Shown here: in pieces, positions 27,352 to 35,381 of the stretch | Layout: each line of letters starts with the position of its first letter | Position numbering within the stretch: the first letter of the stretch is position 1 | Source of the DNA: Thermoplasmatales archaeon UBA509 | Lineage (GTDB): Archaea > Thermoplasmatota > Thermoplasmata > Thermoplasmatales > Thermoplasmataceae | DNA: 64,000 nt | Assembly: GCA_002498845.1 (NCBI GenBank) | Contig: DAJC01000051.1 | Location: forward strand, 1-64,000 | Reading direction: 5' to 3' | Program-made: the position numbers and the translations under genes | Notes under the pieces: model-generated | Seen by the model: the letters and a program-made list of their open reading frames with translations, nothing else | What the model was told of the DNA's origin: nothing | Database searches by the model: none

Positions 27352-28350
27352 TCATCCCTTCCTTGCAGCCTCGCTGAAGTTCCTTATCCTGTCCATTCTT
27401 TTCTCCGTGATCCGGCTGATTCTGCGTTCATACCTCATCATCTGCTTCTGCGACATGGGCCTGAGTGGGCGCATGAGGGTTGATTCCTTCTTAATGGCTG
27501 AAATAAAAGAATCAGAGCTTGGAATGTGCCGCAACACTTCCCTGTCAACGGTACCCTGAAGGCGGGAGGTCAGGAACAGTATGAAGAAAGGGATTGCAGC
27601 AATCATGATCACGGATGCTGCAGTTACTGAAAGAATAAGCAGGTCATAGGAAGCGGGAACAATGGTCAGTAAAATTGAAGCTGCCAGGAGGATATCGACA
27701 GCCACGGCAACATACAGTGCACCAAGAATAATGATCTTTCTGGCAGTACCATACTTCCTCGAATAATACGCATCAAGCATTGCTGCGTCGATTTCATCTG
27801 CATCAAGCTGCTGGATCGCCTCCTGATTCAACATCACGTGCCAGCTTTTGCCCTTGGATGTTTCGGCATATGAACGGAATATCCTCTTGCGAGAGATATA
27901 GACATCATGGTCTCCTGCATCGCCAACCAGGCCTTGAAGCCTGTCGGTGTATTCCTGGCTGTAATCATCGGGATTCAGGATGGCGGGCTTACCCATCCTG
28001 TAAAGCAAAAACGCGGGAACAGCAAAGATCACAGTGTCAACCGGAACAAAGGAAATGAGCCTGCCCACAGCGTTATGGGCGGAAAGAATATACACAACGG
28101 GTCCCAGGAACGCATAGACCAGTACCGAGACAATTGTGAAGATCCTCAATTTAAATTGCCTGATCCTCTGTGTACTGCCAAATCTCAGGAACACATAGGC
28201 GATAATAACAGAGAGGGGCATGACAAGTATCAGCCCTTCCAGCTCAGAAATCCTGCCGGACTGTATAAGCACTGGAATCAGGAATACTGCCAGGTAAACA
28301 AGGGAGAACGATAAAAATGAAACAAGAAAGCGCCGTGTTGCCGTTTTCAT
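27352..28350 (-). CDS. membrane protein resembling M48 (Ste24/HtpX) peptidase, zinc motif lost
   Basis: 332 residues with about six membrane segments in two blocks (residues 10-120 and 200-265) around a soluble part. The soluble part DADEIDAAMLDAYYSR lines up with the M48 segment whose usual form is LxxDELxAVLAHELGHI: the acidic lead-in is kept but the HExxH zinc motif is replaced by LDAYY. No second HExxH occurs. I therefore read it as a catalytically dead M48-type membrane protein; the assignment is by eye. Start ATG 28350 rather than 28365, since the longer form runs into the IS end. A tatta element lies directly in front. Confidence 0.5.
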   Translation of the reverse strand: MKTATRRFLVSFLSFSLVYLAVFLIPVLIQSGRISELEGLILVMPLSVIIAYVFLRFGSTQRIRQFKLRIFTIVSVLVYAFLGPVVYILSAHNAVGRLISFVPVDTVIFAVPAFLLYRMGKPAILNPDDYSQEYTDRLQGLVGDAGDHDVYISRKRIFRSYAETSKGKSWHVMLNQEAIQQLDADEIDAAMLDAYYSRKYGTARKIIILGALYVAVAVDILLAASILLTIVPASYDLLILSVTAASVIMIAAIPFFILFLTSRLQGTVDREVLRHIPSSDSFISAIKKESTLMRPLRPMSQKQMMRYERRISRITEKRMDRIRNFSEAARKG

Positions 28351-28355
28351 GTTAT

Positions 28356-29615
28356 AATATGTCAACTACTCCACCCTGACGGTTGGGGCTTGCTGCTGTC
28401 CTCTGCCATGCCCGTAGGCACGGTTTCACTGAAACGCAACGATTGGCTGGTTGACAGCAGCCTGAAGTACTCAGATTTACCGAGTACCTCAATGTTCCTT
28501 GATGCATTAAGATCAGCATGAATTTCAAGGTTGCACCGTTTGCAGTGGAATACTGATCCATGCCTGTTATTCCTGTCCCTGTATCCACACCTTGAGCATG
28601 TCTGCGATGTGAATCTTGGGTCTATATATACAACTGTTTTATTCAAATCCTCTGCCTTGTATTCCATGAACCGCTGCAACTGAAATGGAGACCATGATCC
28701 AAGTTTGTTGTTGAATCTCCTTCCATTACCATTTCTCATGCTCGATGCATTCAGGTCTTCAAGTGCAAACACATCATGGGGAAGATTGACTATCTGTTTT
28801 GATATTGTATGATTGGTGTCAAGCACGAACCGTCTCTCTCGCCCACTCAAATTCTTTAGTTTTCTATGAGCAGAACGAGTGCCTGAGTGCTGCAATCTCT
28901 TCTTGTTGTAGCGGTATCTTCCCTTAACTTCCCTCAGATGCTTTGAATTGAAGAATGTGTTATCTGACAGCACTGCTATGTTCCTTATGCCTCTGTCTAT
29001 ACCTATTACCTTTACATCCTCGTTCACAACTTTATTTTCAACTTTATTATCTACCTCCACCTGAACCATCATAAACATTCTTTTCCTGTGTTCATCAATG
29101 ACAACCTGTGCATTGGTGTATTGTCCCCTGTATTTGTCTATTAAGGGGGAATTTGCTACGGGGAATGATAATCTCCCTTTTACTGTTGCCAATGATAGGA
29201 TGCGTGTGTCAGGGTAGAACTTGAAGGTTCTTCTGTCATATCTGATTGTGATTGACTTTCTATGTATGGGCGTTTTAAATTTTGTCTGCTTCAATGATTC
29301 AGATGCTGTATCTCTTGCCGTCTGTACCAAAGCGGATGGAAGGGTTGGTATCTTTCCCCTTACCTCACTGTATGTTCCCCTGTTCAACCTGTTCCTGTTG
29401 AATGTTTTTTCAGAAAACCCGTAGTCCAGAACTATTTGACATGCTTCCCTGAACTGCCTTCCCGTTTCCAGAAGGGAAGGATCGTATGGAAGTTTCAGTT
29501 TAATAGTCCTGAACATTGTTCAGTAAATTGCCTGATTGTTTATTAGTGTTTCGTTGAGGGAAGTCCGTGTATCTCCAGGCTATGGCATTGGAGTTTTACT
29601 GCTTCCCTCAAACTC
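28356..29615 (-). mobile_element. IS200/IS605-type element carrying only tnpB
   Basis: One tnpB gene (28362-29516, minus) with no tnpA beside it. In front of the gene there is a subterminal hairpin: a perfect 10-bp inverted repeat TTGAGGGAAG (29554-29563) and CTTCCCTCAA (29602-29611), with a second inner pair CTCCA/TGGAG. The other end, past tnpB, reads AAGCCCCAACCGTCAGGG followed by TGGAGTAGTTGAC (minus strand), the style of IS605 right ends, where the tnpB stop lies within the last bases. Exact ends are not certain. Without TnpA it would need a transposase in trans. Confidence 0.75.
28362..29516 (-). CDS. tnpB: TnpB, RNA-guided nuclease of IS605-type elements
   Basis: 384 residues. N-terminal helix-turn-helix/WED-type part (FRTIKLKLPYDPSLLETGRQ), then the split RuvC domain: VIGIDRGIRNIAV near 185 with the first Asp, FALEDLNASSMRNG near 260 with the Glu, a zinc finger CSRCGYRDRNNRHG...CKRC near 312-335, and EIHADLNASRNIEVLG with the last Asp. 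All three catalytic acids and four zinc cysteines are present, so the protein looks intact. TnpB proteins cut DNA guided by a right-end (omega) RNA that overlaps the gene's 3' end; that RNA would read into the flank at about 28355, just before the M48-like gene. Confidence 0.92.
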   Translation of the reverse strand: MFRTIKLKLPYDPSLLETGRQFREACQIVLDYGFSEKTFNRNRLNRGTYSEVRGKIPTLPSALVQTARDTASESLKQTKFKTPIHRKSITIRYDRRTFKFYPDTRILSLATVKGRLSFPVANSPLIDKYRGQYTNAQVVIDEHRKRMFMMVQVEVDNKVENKVVNEDVKVIGIDRGIRNIAVLSDNTFFNSKHLREVKGRYRYNKKRLQHSGTRSAHRKLKNLSGRERRFVLDTNHTISKQIVNLPHDVFALEDLNASSMRNGNGRRFNNKLGSWSPFQLQRFMEYKAEDLNKTVVYIDPRFTSQTCSRCGYRDRNNRHGSVFHCKRCNLEIHADLNASRNIEVLGKSEYFRLLSTSQSLRFSETVPTGMAEDSSKPQPSGWSS

Positions 29616-29680
29616 CTAACATTCTCATATGACAGTAAAATATTTAATTTCTGCGATCAATAAGGATTTGCGAGGTTTCC

Positions 29681-29710
29681 ATCCAGTGGATTTACGGTAA
29701 TATTAAATTT
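29681..29710 (+). promoter_or_regulatory. promoter and palindrome before the Lrp-type gene
   Basis: A TATA-like element (taatattaaattt, 29698-29710) lies about 27 bases before ATG 29731, giving a leaderless transcript. Upstream is a short palindrome ATCCAGTGGAT at 29681-29691 next to the BRE position, a possible autoregulatory site for the Lrp-type protein. Confidence 0.35.
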
Positions 29711-29730
29711 CACTAATATATCCTTTCACC

Positions 29731-30165
29731 ATGAAGCCTTTCAAGCTCGATCAGCTGGACATGGACATTATTGATCTCATGGAGGAGGACTGTTCACTGA
29801 CCTACAACGAGGTTGCTGAAAAGACAGGCAAGAATCTGTGGACGGTACGGGACAGGATGATACTCCTGAAGCAGAGAGGCATTATCAAATCATGCAGGGC
29901 AGATATTGATTATGGAAAGCTTGGTCTCGGGTGCAAGGCCATGATAGGCTTCAATGTCCCGCCAGAGAGGATTGATGAATTCATTACGCTGGTCAGGAAG
30001 GAGAAACGCATAAAGAAATTCATTATCACAACCGGATCAAGAAGGTTTCACATACAGATGGTGGGTGAGGAATGTGGTGAGGTCAGGAACTACGCCAGGA
30101 AGATCCTTCCGGATTTCGGGATTTATGATATCGATTTTGAGGTCGTCCTGGATGAAATTCCTTAG
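29731..30165 (+). CDS. Lrp/AsnC-family transcriptional regulator
   Basis: 144 residues. N-terminal helix-turn-helix (LDQLDMDIIDLMEEDCSLTY then NEVAEKTGKNLWTVRDRMILL) begins with the L-D-xx-D-xxI-L pattern of Lrp proteins; the rest is a RAM-like alpha/beta effector domain (CKAMIGFNVPPERIDEFI; KKFIITTGSRRFHIQMVG). Lrp proteins form dimers to octamers and respond to small metabolites, often amino acids. The gene stands alone after the IS element. A hairpin with arms TGCCAT/ATGGCA at 30200-30214 follows the stop and may be a terminator. Confidence 0.88.
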   Translation: MKPFKLDQLDMDIIDLMEEDCSLTYNEVAEKTGKNLWTVRDRMILLKQRGIIKSCRADIDYGKLGLGCKAMIGFNVPPERIDEFITLVRKEKRIKKFIITTGSRRFHIQMVGEECGEVRNYARKILPDFGIYDIDFEVVLDEIP

Positions 30166-30199
30166 GCAGGAACGGCTGAACTGACACAGACCTGAGCGG

Positions 30200-30214
30200 T
30201 GCCATGAAATGGCA
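30200..30214 (+). terminator. short hairpin after the Lrp gene
   Basis: TGCCAT-GAA-ATGGCA, a perfect 6-bp stem with a 3-base loop, followed by TTTC. It lies 35 bases after the Lrp stop and about 90 before the next start. A terminator is likely, but the T run is weak and an operator is also possible. Confidence 0.3.
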
Positions 30215-30303
30215 TTTCAACTTCCACAAGTTTTGCTTAAATCATGCCGGTATTCCAATTTATTGCCAGCATCCGTTAAGTAGAAAGGCCTGATAATTCG
30301 GCC

Positions 30304-31026
30304 ATGACCAATGAGATGGATGAAATAGAGAGATTTGCAAAATCCACGCTTGGTGCAATGCCTGAGGTGGTTAAACTCCTGGGCAATCACAACGTGGAAA
30401 TGGCCAAGGAGCAGTTCAGGGAAAACATGACCCTTTACCTGGGCAGGACAAAACTCCCGAAGAAGATCCTGGCACTTACGGCACTTTCGGTGTCCCTGGC
30501 AAATGGCCAGTCAGATTCCGCGATGATACATTTCAAGCTCGCCCAGAAGTTTGAAGCCAGCATGCTGGAGGTCCTTGACTCAATCAAGGCGGCAAAGATG
30601 GCGTTAATGTCCTCCACCATGGCGCTGATGGGGACAATACAGCCAGTTGTGGAGAAGTTCACGGGACCGTCGCACAGGAGTGCAGAGATCGAGAAGATCC
30701 TGAATCATGTGAAATCGGAATCAGGCATGGATTTTCTTCCCGAGAACCTGAGTTCTCTTGCATCTGTTTCATTCAACCTGCTGGAGGAGCATCTCAAGGA
30801 GAAAGCGGAGCTGATGTCACCATTCGAGGTCGAACAGAAATATCTATTCCTCATGGCCTTTGCAGTGAGCATTTCCATAAGGTACGAGGAATGCGCTCGT
30901 GTTTACCTGACGCAGTTTTTCCTCAACGGTGGCAGGAAGGAGGAGATGGAGGACACGCTGTTCCTCACCAGGTTCATAACCGGGAACAAAGCACTGACAT
31001 CCTCAATGGAGATTCTCAAGTGGTAA
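30304..31026 (+). CDS. AhpD/carboxymuconolactone decarboxylase-like protein without CxxC
   Basis: 240 all-helical residues in two similar halves. The first half, LPKKILALTALSVSLANGQS and on to FEASMLEVLDSIKAAKMALM, follows the CMD/AhpD pattern (LxxKxxELIAxAxAxANxCxxCxxxH), but the CxxC pair is replaced by GQSDSA. The second half (VEQKYLFLMAFAVSIS...EECARVYLTQFFLNGG) repeats the pattern with a single Cys. So it has the AhpD fold but not the peroxidase disulfide centre, and its activity is unknown. A promoter-like aatttatt lies near 30256. It may be cotranscribed with the TDT channel 44 bases downstream. Confidence 0.55.
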   Translation: MTNEMDEIERFAKSTLGAMPEVVKLLGNHNVEMAKEQFRENMTLYLGRTKLPKKILALTALSVSLANGQSDSAMIHFKLAQKFEASMLEVLDSIKAAKMALMSSTMALMGTIQPVVEKFTGPSHRSAEIEKILNHVKSESGMDFLPENLSSLASVSFNLLEEHLKEKAELMSPFEVEQKYLFLMAFAVSISIRYEECARVYLTQFFLNGGRKEEMEDTLFLTRFITGNKALTSSMEILKW

Positions 31027-31069
31027 ATCCATGGAGTTTTGGAGTTCATAAAGGAGTTATGATCATATC

Positions 31070-32137
31070 ATGAGAAAAAGCACTCTTAATCTATTTGGAT
31101 CAGAATGGTTTGGCATTGCAATTTCAACACTGGCCCTGGCACAGGTTTATATTCTGGCCTCCGGTGAATCAGGCAGCATAGCCCTCAGATACGTGGCTGA
31201 AGCCTTTTTAATACTTGGAATTTCAATCTTCCTGGTAATATTTGTAATATGGGTATACAGGGGATTCGCCATGAAGGACCGTGTATTTTCCCACTGGAAC
31301 AATCTTACCCGGCTCAGTTTCACCGCCCTTATTCCCATCATAGGATTCGTCGGGAATTACCAGCTCATCTACTTCTTCGGGCTTTCCACGACTACAGCGG
31401 CACTTTCAGCAGTGGACTTCTACGCTAATTACATACTTGCGCTGGGACTTGGCGTGCTGCTGGGTTACAGGCTATACACCAAGGAGATAAATCCAAGGGA
31501 AATGAATTATGCAATTGTGATACCACCACTGGCAATAGGCACCAGCGTCTTCCTTGCCGGCACACTTATGAAGTTCTACGAAGGGGTGGAGGCGCAGACA
31601 ATGTACTTCCTGGTTCTCATGGGCCTCGGAATATTCTTCTTCCTGTTCGTATTCATCGGATCACTGGCACTTGCGGGCCATGTCTCAACAAAGGTTCATG
31701 AAACTCTGCCCACAACCATGCTGCCTGTCGGAATTGCAAGCCTCATAATCATCAACCTGTTTTCGCTGGCAGGCTTCGGGAAGATAGATGATCTTTTCAT
31801 CGCAGGGTCATCCGTGGAATGGCTTTCAGTTCTTCTTTGGGGCTTCGAAGTCTGGAATTTCCTTGTTGTGCTGATACTCATATTCACGCACCCGGTCAGG
31901 GGAACGCTCGGTGTCTGGGCCTACGGTTTCCCCCTGGGGCTTTTTGCAACATCAACCATAAGGATTCTCGGATTTACCCACTTTTACGCACTTCTATGGG
32001 CCTTTGTTACCATAGCAGTAATCCTGAACGTTCTGTGGGTGTACGCCTGGATAAACACTGGGATGTTCCTCACAAACATGTTCAGGAAGGAGGAAAGTGA
32101 GAAGCGGGCTGTTCCGGGACATCATTCCGGGGAGTGA
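31070..32137 (+). CDS. TDT/SLAC1-family membrane transporter (PF03595)
   Basis: 355 residues with about ten membrane helices of even length. The first helix segment (FGSEWFGIAISTLALAQVY) and FSHWNNLTRLSFTALIPIIGF match the tellurite-resistance/dicarboxylate transporter (TehA, Mae1, SLAC1, Ssu1) family, in which F(P)xxWFA and HxxxxxFFxxxP-like patterns mark helices 1 and 2. Members export or conduct anions such as sulfite, malate, chloride or nitrate. It ends 3 bases from the end of the convergent arsB gene. Substrate cannot be read from the sequence. Confidence 0.75.
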   Translation: MRKSTLNLFGSEWFGIAISTLALAQVYILASGESGSIALRYVAEAFLILGISIFLVIFVIWVYRGFAMKDRVFSHWNNLTRLSFTALIPIIGFVGNYQLIYFFGLSTTTAALSAVDFYANYILALGLGVLLGYRLYTKEINPREMNYAIVIPPLAIGTSVFLAGTLMKFYEGVEAQTMYFLVLMGLGIFFFLFVFIGSLALAGHVSTKVHETLPTTMLPVGIASLIIINLFSLAGFGKIDDLFIAGSSVEWLSVLLWGFEVWNFLVVLILIFTHPVRGTLGVWAYGFPLGLFATSTIRILGFTHFYALLWAFVTIAVILNVLWVYAWINTGMFLTNMFRKEESEKRAVPGHHSGE

Positions 32138-32140
32138 CAG

Positions 32141-33424
32141 TCAGAGGAGGTAAAGGGAGAGTAGCGTGAAGGTCAGTACGGGAAGTGCGATTGTGAATCC
32201 CACCTTCATGTAATACCCATACCCAATTTTTATACCATTCTTGCGGTCCAGCGTATGGAGCCACAGGAGCGTGGCAAGTGACCCTATTGGTGTGAATTTG
32301 GGACCTATATCATTTCCTATCACGTTTGTATAGATGAGATAGTTCGCATTGTGAATAGATGAAATGGAAAGGGCACCGAGCATCACCGAGGGCATGTTGT
32401 TCATGCCTGATGCCAGAAAGGCGAAGAAATACCCTGAGAATACATATGGTAGGGGACCTGGCATTGAGACAATGTGCGCAAGAAGCAATACCATCAAATC
32501 CGTGAGGCCATTCAGGCCTAACCCGTAGACTACGAGGTACATGCCGAAGGAGAAAATGACGATCTGCCAGGGGGCTTCCCTTATGATCCTCGTGGTATTG
32601 ATATCTCTGCCGTACCTTGCCACAACCATAACAAAGGCTGCCACGCCCACGGATATGAAGGCTATGGGAACATCATAGATGCCCCCCACGGAATAAAGTA
32701 TTATCAGGACAACTATTACCGGAATGCTTATTTTTGCTATGATGGGAGAGAGTATGGCCTCACGTGGATTTCCCAGATTCCCTGTGACATACCGTGATAT
32801 GACAGCCTTCCGGTAGTACAGGTAAAGAATCCCAAGTGAAGCTGCCACCGATACAAGATCAGGGAGAATCATCACATGTGCGTACTCAAGGAAGGTGATG
32901 TGAAAATAGGTGGCGCTGACTATATTGACAAGATTGCTGACAACGAGCGGCAGCGATGCAGAATCTGCAATGAAGCCCGTGGCCATTATGAATGGAAGAA
33001 TGTACCTTCTTTCAACGTTCATGTTCACAAGCATCTCATACACTATTGGCGTGAGTATCAGGGCTGTTCCATCGTTGGCAAATATTGCCGATATTCCAGA
33101 GCCCAGGATTATTATGAAAAGGAAGAGCAGGTTTCCGTGGCCCCCGGCCATGCGTGCAATCCTGAGGGCCGCATACCTGAAGACACCTGCCTCGTCAAGA
33201 ACCAGCGATATGAGTATTATTGCAATGAATGTGAAGGTCGCATTCCATACAATGTCCCATACTGCTATCACGCTGGAAAAATTTATCATTCCCAGTGCAT
33301 AGCTGGCGGCGGCACCGATCAATGCCGAGTACCCAATTCCGAAATTTCTTGGCCTCCTTATGACAAGAAGCAACGTCCCGGCGAAAATTGCCGCTGAAAT
33401 ATAGAAACGATATGAAAGAATCAT
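32141..33424 (-). CDS. arsB: arsenite efflux permease
   Basis: 427 residues with about 11-12 helices, ArsB/NhaD (ion transporter) superfamily. Seen: FIAIILISLVLDEAGVFRYAA near residue 67, the re-entrant region SGISAIFANDGTALILTPIV near 107, SASLPLVVSNLVNIVSATYF near 152 and NVIGNDIGPKFTPIGSLATL near 375. These follow the conserved ArsB sequence closely. No arsA-type ATPase lies nearby, so efflux would be driven by the proton gradient. It is divergent from the dsrE-fmdE-arsR genes, and palindromes in the shared promoter region suggest ArsR control. Confidence 0.88.
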   Translation of the reverse strand: MILSYRFYISAAIFAGTLLLVIRRPRNFGIGYSALIGAAASYALGMINFSSVIAVWDIVWNATFTFIAIILISLVLDEAGVFRYAALRIARMAGGHGNLLFLFIIILGSGISAIFANDGTALILTPIVYEMLVNMNVERRYILPFIMATGFIADSASLPLVVSNLVNIVSATYFHITFLEYAHVMILPDLVSVAASLGILYLYYRKAVISRYVTGNLGNPREAILSPIIAKISIPVIVVLIILYSVGGIYDVPIAFISVGVAAFVMVVARYGRDINTTRIIREAPWQIVIFSFGMYLVVYGLGLNGLTDLMVLLLAHIVSMPGPLPYVFSGYFFAFLASGMNNMPSVMLGALSISSIHNANYLIYTNVIGNDIGPKFTPIGSLATLLWLHTLDRKNGIKIGYGYYMKVGFTIALPVLTFTLLSLYLL

Positions 33425-33459
33425 TGAAACAACCGAATTCAGTTGGTAAGGGTATCTTC

Positions 33460-33555
33460 GTATATTAAAATATACTAATATATATTGAGCTTAGTTTACA
33501 TAAATAGCGTATTTCAGGTGCTCACAATGTTTAATTAGTATATTCGCATATGCTA
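33460..33555. promoter_or_regulatory. divergent ars promoter region with two palindromes
   Basis: Between arsB (start 33424, minus) and the dsrE-like gene (start 33569, plus) are GTATATT-AA-AATATAC at 33460-33475 and TAGTATAT-TCGC-ATATGCTA at 33536-33555 (one mismatch in the arms). Each overlaps the AT-rich stretch where the TATA box of the nearer gene should be: the second is centred about 24 bases before ATG 33569. They share the core TATAT/ATATA and are good candidates for binding by the ArsR encoded 1 kb away, which would block both promoters without arsenite. Confidence 0.55.
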
Positions 33556-33568
33556 ATGGGAAATATAC

Positions 33569-33928
33569 ATGGCTGGAAAAATAGCAATAGTCATAAACTC
33601 AGGACTGGATCAGCGCGCAAAGGTAATGTCAGGGCTTCATGTTGCCAAGAGGATTCATGATGCAAGGAAGGAGAATGGCATAGACAGGGTTGAAGTTTTC
33701 CTATTCACCGGCGGCGTCCGGTCTCTTGAAAGGGGCCAGGATAATGGTGAGGTGATTGATGCGATCAAGGAGCTCCGCGACGCGGGAATCACCCTTGAGG
33801 CCTGCTCAAACCAGGTTAAGAACTGGGATATGGAGGATATATTCTCCAGCAATGGAATAGATCTGGAATTCGCCAGAGATGCCTTCTCAAGGTATGCCGT
33901 CGATGGATACACCGTCATATCCTTCTGA
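33569..33928 (+). CDS. DsrE/DsrF-like protein in the ars locus
   Basis: 119 residues, alpha/beta DsrE fold: KIAIVINSGLDQRAKVMSGL, VEVFLFTGGVRSLERG, LEACSNQVKNWDME and a C-terminal DGYTVISF strand. The cysteine in EACSNQ is at the place of the active cysteine that carries sulfur in DsrE/TusD proteins. Such proteins bind or pass persulfide sulfur. It is the first gene of a plus-strand unit with an FmdE-like gene and arsR, all under the palindrome-containing promoter, so a role in handling arsenic-thiol or sulfur chemistry is plausible but not shown. Confidence 0.7.
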   Translation: MAGKIAIVINSGLDQRAKVMSGLHVAKRIHDARKENGIDRVEVFLFTGGVRSLERGQDNGEVIDAIKELRDAGITLEACSNQVKNWDMEDIFSSNGIDLEFARDAFSRYAVDGYTVISF

Positions 33929-33942
33929 CGGTGGCGGGATAA

Positions 33943-34557
33943 ATGTTCACAGGAAAGAATCTTCCGGTTTTCAGCGTACTTGACACGGAATCAAGCCATG
34001 GAAGGTATTCCCATTCAACGAAGGAGATAACCTTCGATGACCTGGTGAAGTTCCACGGGCATGCGTGTGATGGCCTTTATCGCGGGACATATGCACTTTC
34101 GGTCGGGCTTGCTGCGCTGTTCCCTGACGGTATCATCGATCGCACCGACCTAAGGGCAATTTCACGGAACAGCCCATGCCTTGGAGACGCTGCCTCGTAT
34201 CTCACGGGAGCGAGGGTCAGGTTCGGTACCCAGGATGTGATGAGAGAGCCTGGAGTCTGGTATATCCTGCAGAAAATCTCGACTGGGGAGGCCGTGGAAG
34301 TAGCTGAGGACCACGGTTTTTTCCCGGCAGAGATATCTGATGCCGAGACCTCGCTGGTTTCCGCCCCAAGGGAAGCATTGCCTCGACGGGTGGATCAGCT
34401 TAAGGACATGCAAGACAGCTGGGTGAAGAATATCCTCCTCAAGACGAGACCCGGAGATCATTATCATGTCAAAAGGATTGATCACAAATGGAAGGAAGTA
34501 CCATATACAAACAAGGGAATAAGGACTGATATTATATTTAAGGATGTGATTCGGTAA
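33943..34557 (+). CDS. FmdE-domain protein in the ars locus
   Basis: 204 residues. The segment VKFHGHACDGLYRGTYALSV near residue 35 matches the FmdE (tungsten formylmethanofuran dehydrogenase subunit E) motif FHGHxCPGL, and NSPCLGDAASYLTGARVRFG near 75 matches the second FmdE cysteine region. The proline after the first Cys is Asp here. The C-terminal 90 residues have no zinc ribbon. Stand-alone FmdE proteins are found in non-methanogens and their function is not settled. It lies between the dsrE-like gene (14 bases) and arsR (1 base), so it very likely belongs to the arsenic response. Confidence 0.65.
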   Translation: MFTGKNLPVFSVLDTESSHGRYSHSTKEITFDDLVKFHGHACDGLYRGTYALSVGLAALFPDGIIDRTDLRAISRNSPCLGDAASYLTGARVRFGTQDVMREPGVWYILQKISTGEAVEVAEDHGFFPAEISDAETSLVSAPREALPRRVDQLKDMQDSWVKNILLKTRPGDHYHVKRIDHKWKEVPYTNKGIRTDIIFKDVIR

Positions 34558-34558
34558 C

Positions 34559-34906
34559 ATGATGCATCCACAGTTTCGTTCTGAGATTACGAGGATAGCC
34601 GAGATATGCAAGGTCCTCGGTGACCCCAACAGGCTGCACATCCTTTCACTCTTAAGCCATCAGGAACTCTGTGTTTGCGAAATAACCTCAATACTGGATA
34701 TATCGCAGTCTAACGCCTCCCAGCACCTGGCCAGGCTTAGATCTGTTGGCCTGGTAAAGGAGAGGAGAAATGCCCAGTGGGTATATTACTCCCTGAACCC
34801 GGAAACGTTCCCCCTGATTACTGAACTTCTTGGATCTCTTCCTGATGTGTCACATGAATTGAAAGAAATAGAGGACCTGCCAGATCATCCAAGATGCAAA
34901 ATCTGA
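34559..34906 (+). CDS. arsR: ArsR-family transcriptional repressor
   Basis: 115 residues, winged helix: CKVLGDPNRLHILSLLSHQE, then ELCVCEITSILDISQSNASQ and HLARLRSVGLVKERRNAQWV. The ELCVCE box at the start of the DNA-binding region is the classic As(III)/Sb(III) site of ArsR. A third cysteine near the C-terminus (PRCKI) may complete a three-thiolate site. It starts right after the fmdE-like stop, so it is co-transcribed with the genes it probably controls. The neighbouring palindromes are its likely operators. Confidence 0.88.
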   Translation: MMHPQFRSEITRIAEICKVLGDPNRLHILSLLSHQELCVCEITSILDISQSNASQHLARLRSVGLVKERRNAQWVYYSLNPETFPLITELLGSLPDVSHELKEIEDLPDHPRCKI

Positions 34907-34931
34907 TTCTTAAAATTGAAGCGTGGGAGAA

Positions 34932-35381
34932 TTACTTCTTGCCCACTTTCCCCAGACCCTTCAGTATATTAATTGCCACTGCGAGACCAGCTTCCACCTC
35001 TGGATCCTTGAGTTCTCCAAGCAGGCTGAATGTTCCGTGGATCCTTGGCTCCCTTGAAAGGCGTCCTGAGGAGATGCCATCAAGAAGCCCAACCACTCCA
35101 TCCACAACATCGGGATCAGATACCCTGGACAGTATCTCTAGAAGCGAATTCAGGATAGCTGCCACACCATTCAACATGTCATCTGTGAGCACACCACGCA
35201 GGTTTGCAACCAGGTATGCGAGTCCCTGAAGTGATTCAGCCATCCCGGTCTCCTCAAGTGTTCTCACCCATTCCACTGACCTTGATATTGTTCCCAGGTT
35301 ATCAACCAGGGATTCGACCGCCTTCATTGATGCCGGATCTTCCAGCTTCCTGTTCAGGATCTGAATTATGTCATTGCTCAT
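34932..35381 (-). CDS. DUF1641 protein
   Basis: 149 residues, mostly helical, with repeated LxxLxxL segments (VESLVDNLGTISRSVEW, LQGLAYLVANLRGVLTDDML, GTFSLLGELKDPEVEAGLAV) typical of DUF1641 proteins. The start codon overlaps the stop of the upstream sulfide:quinone oxidoreductase-like gene (35378-35381). DUF1641 proteins are commonly encoded next to SQR-type or formate-dehydrogenase-type enzymes, and may be a membrane or subunit adaptor. The function is not known. Confidence 0.8.
   Translation of the reverse strand: MSNDIIQILNRKLEDPASMKAVESLVDNLGTISRSVEWVRTLEETGMAESLQGLAYLVANLRGVLTDDMLNGVAAILNSLLEILSRVSDPDVVDGVVGLLDGISSGRLSREPRIHGTFSLLGELKDPEVEAGLAVAINILKGLGKVGKK

Noticed and set aside
30304-31026. 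Active AhpD-type peroxidase
   Set aside because: The CxxC pair is missing, so peroxidase function is not supported.
32876-33397. 173-codon plus-strand open frame opposite arsB
   Set aside because: Shadow of the conserved arsB frame; Cys/Tyr/His-rich composition typical of antisense reading of membrane helices.
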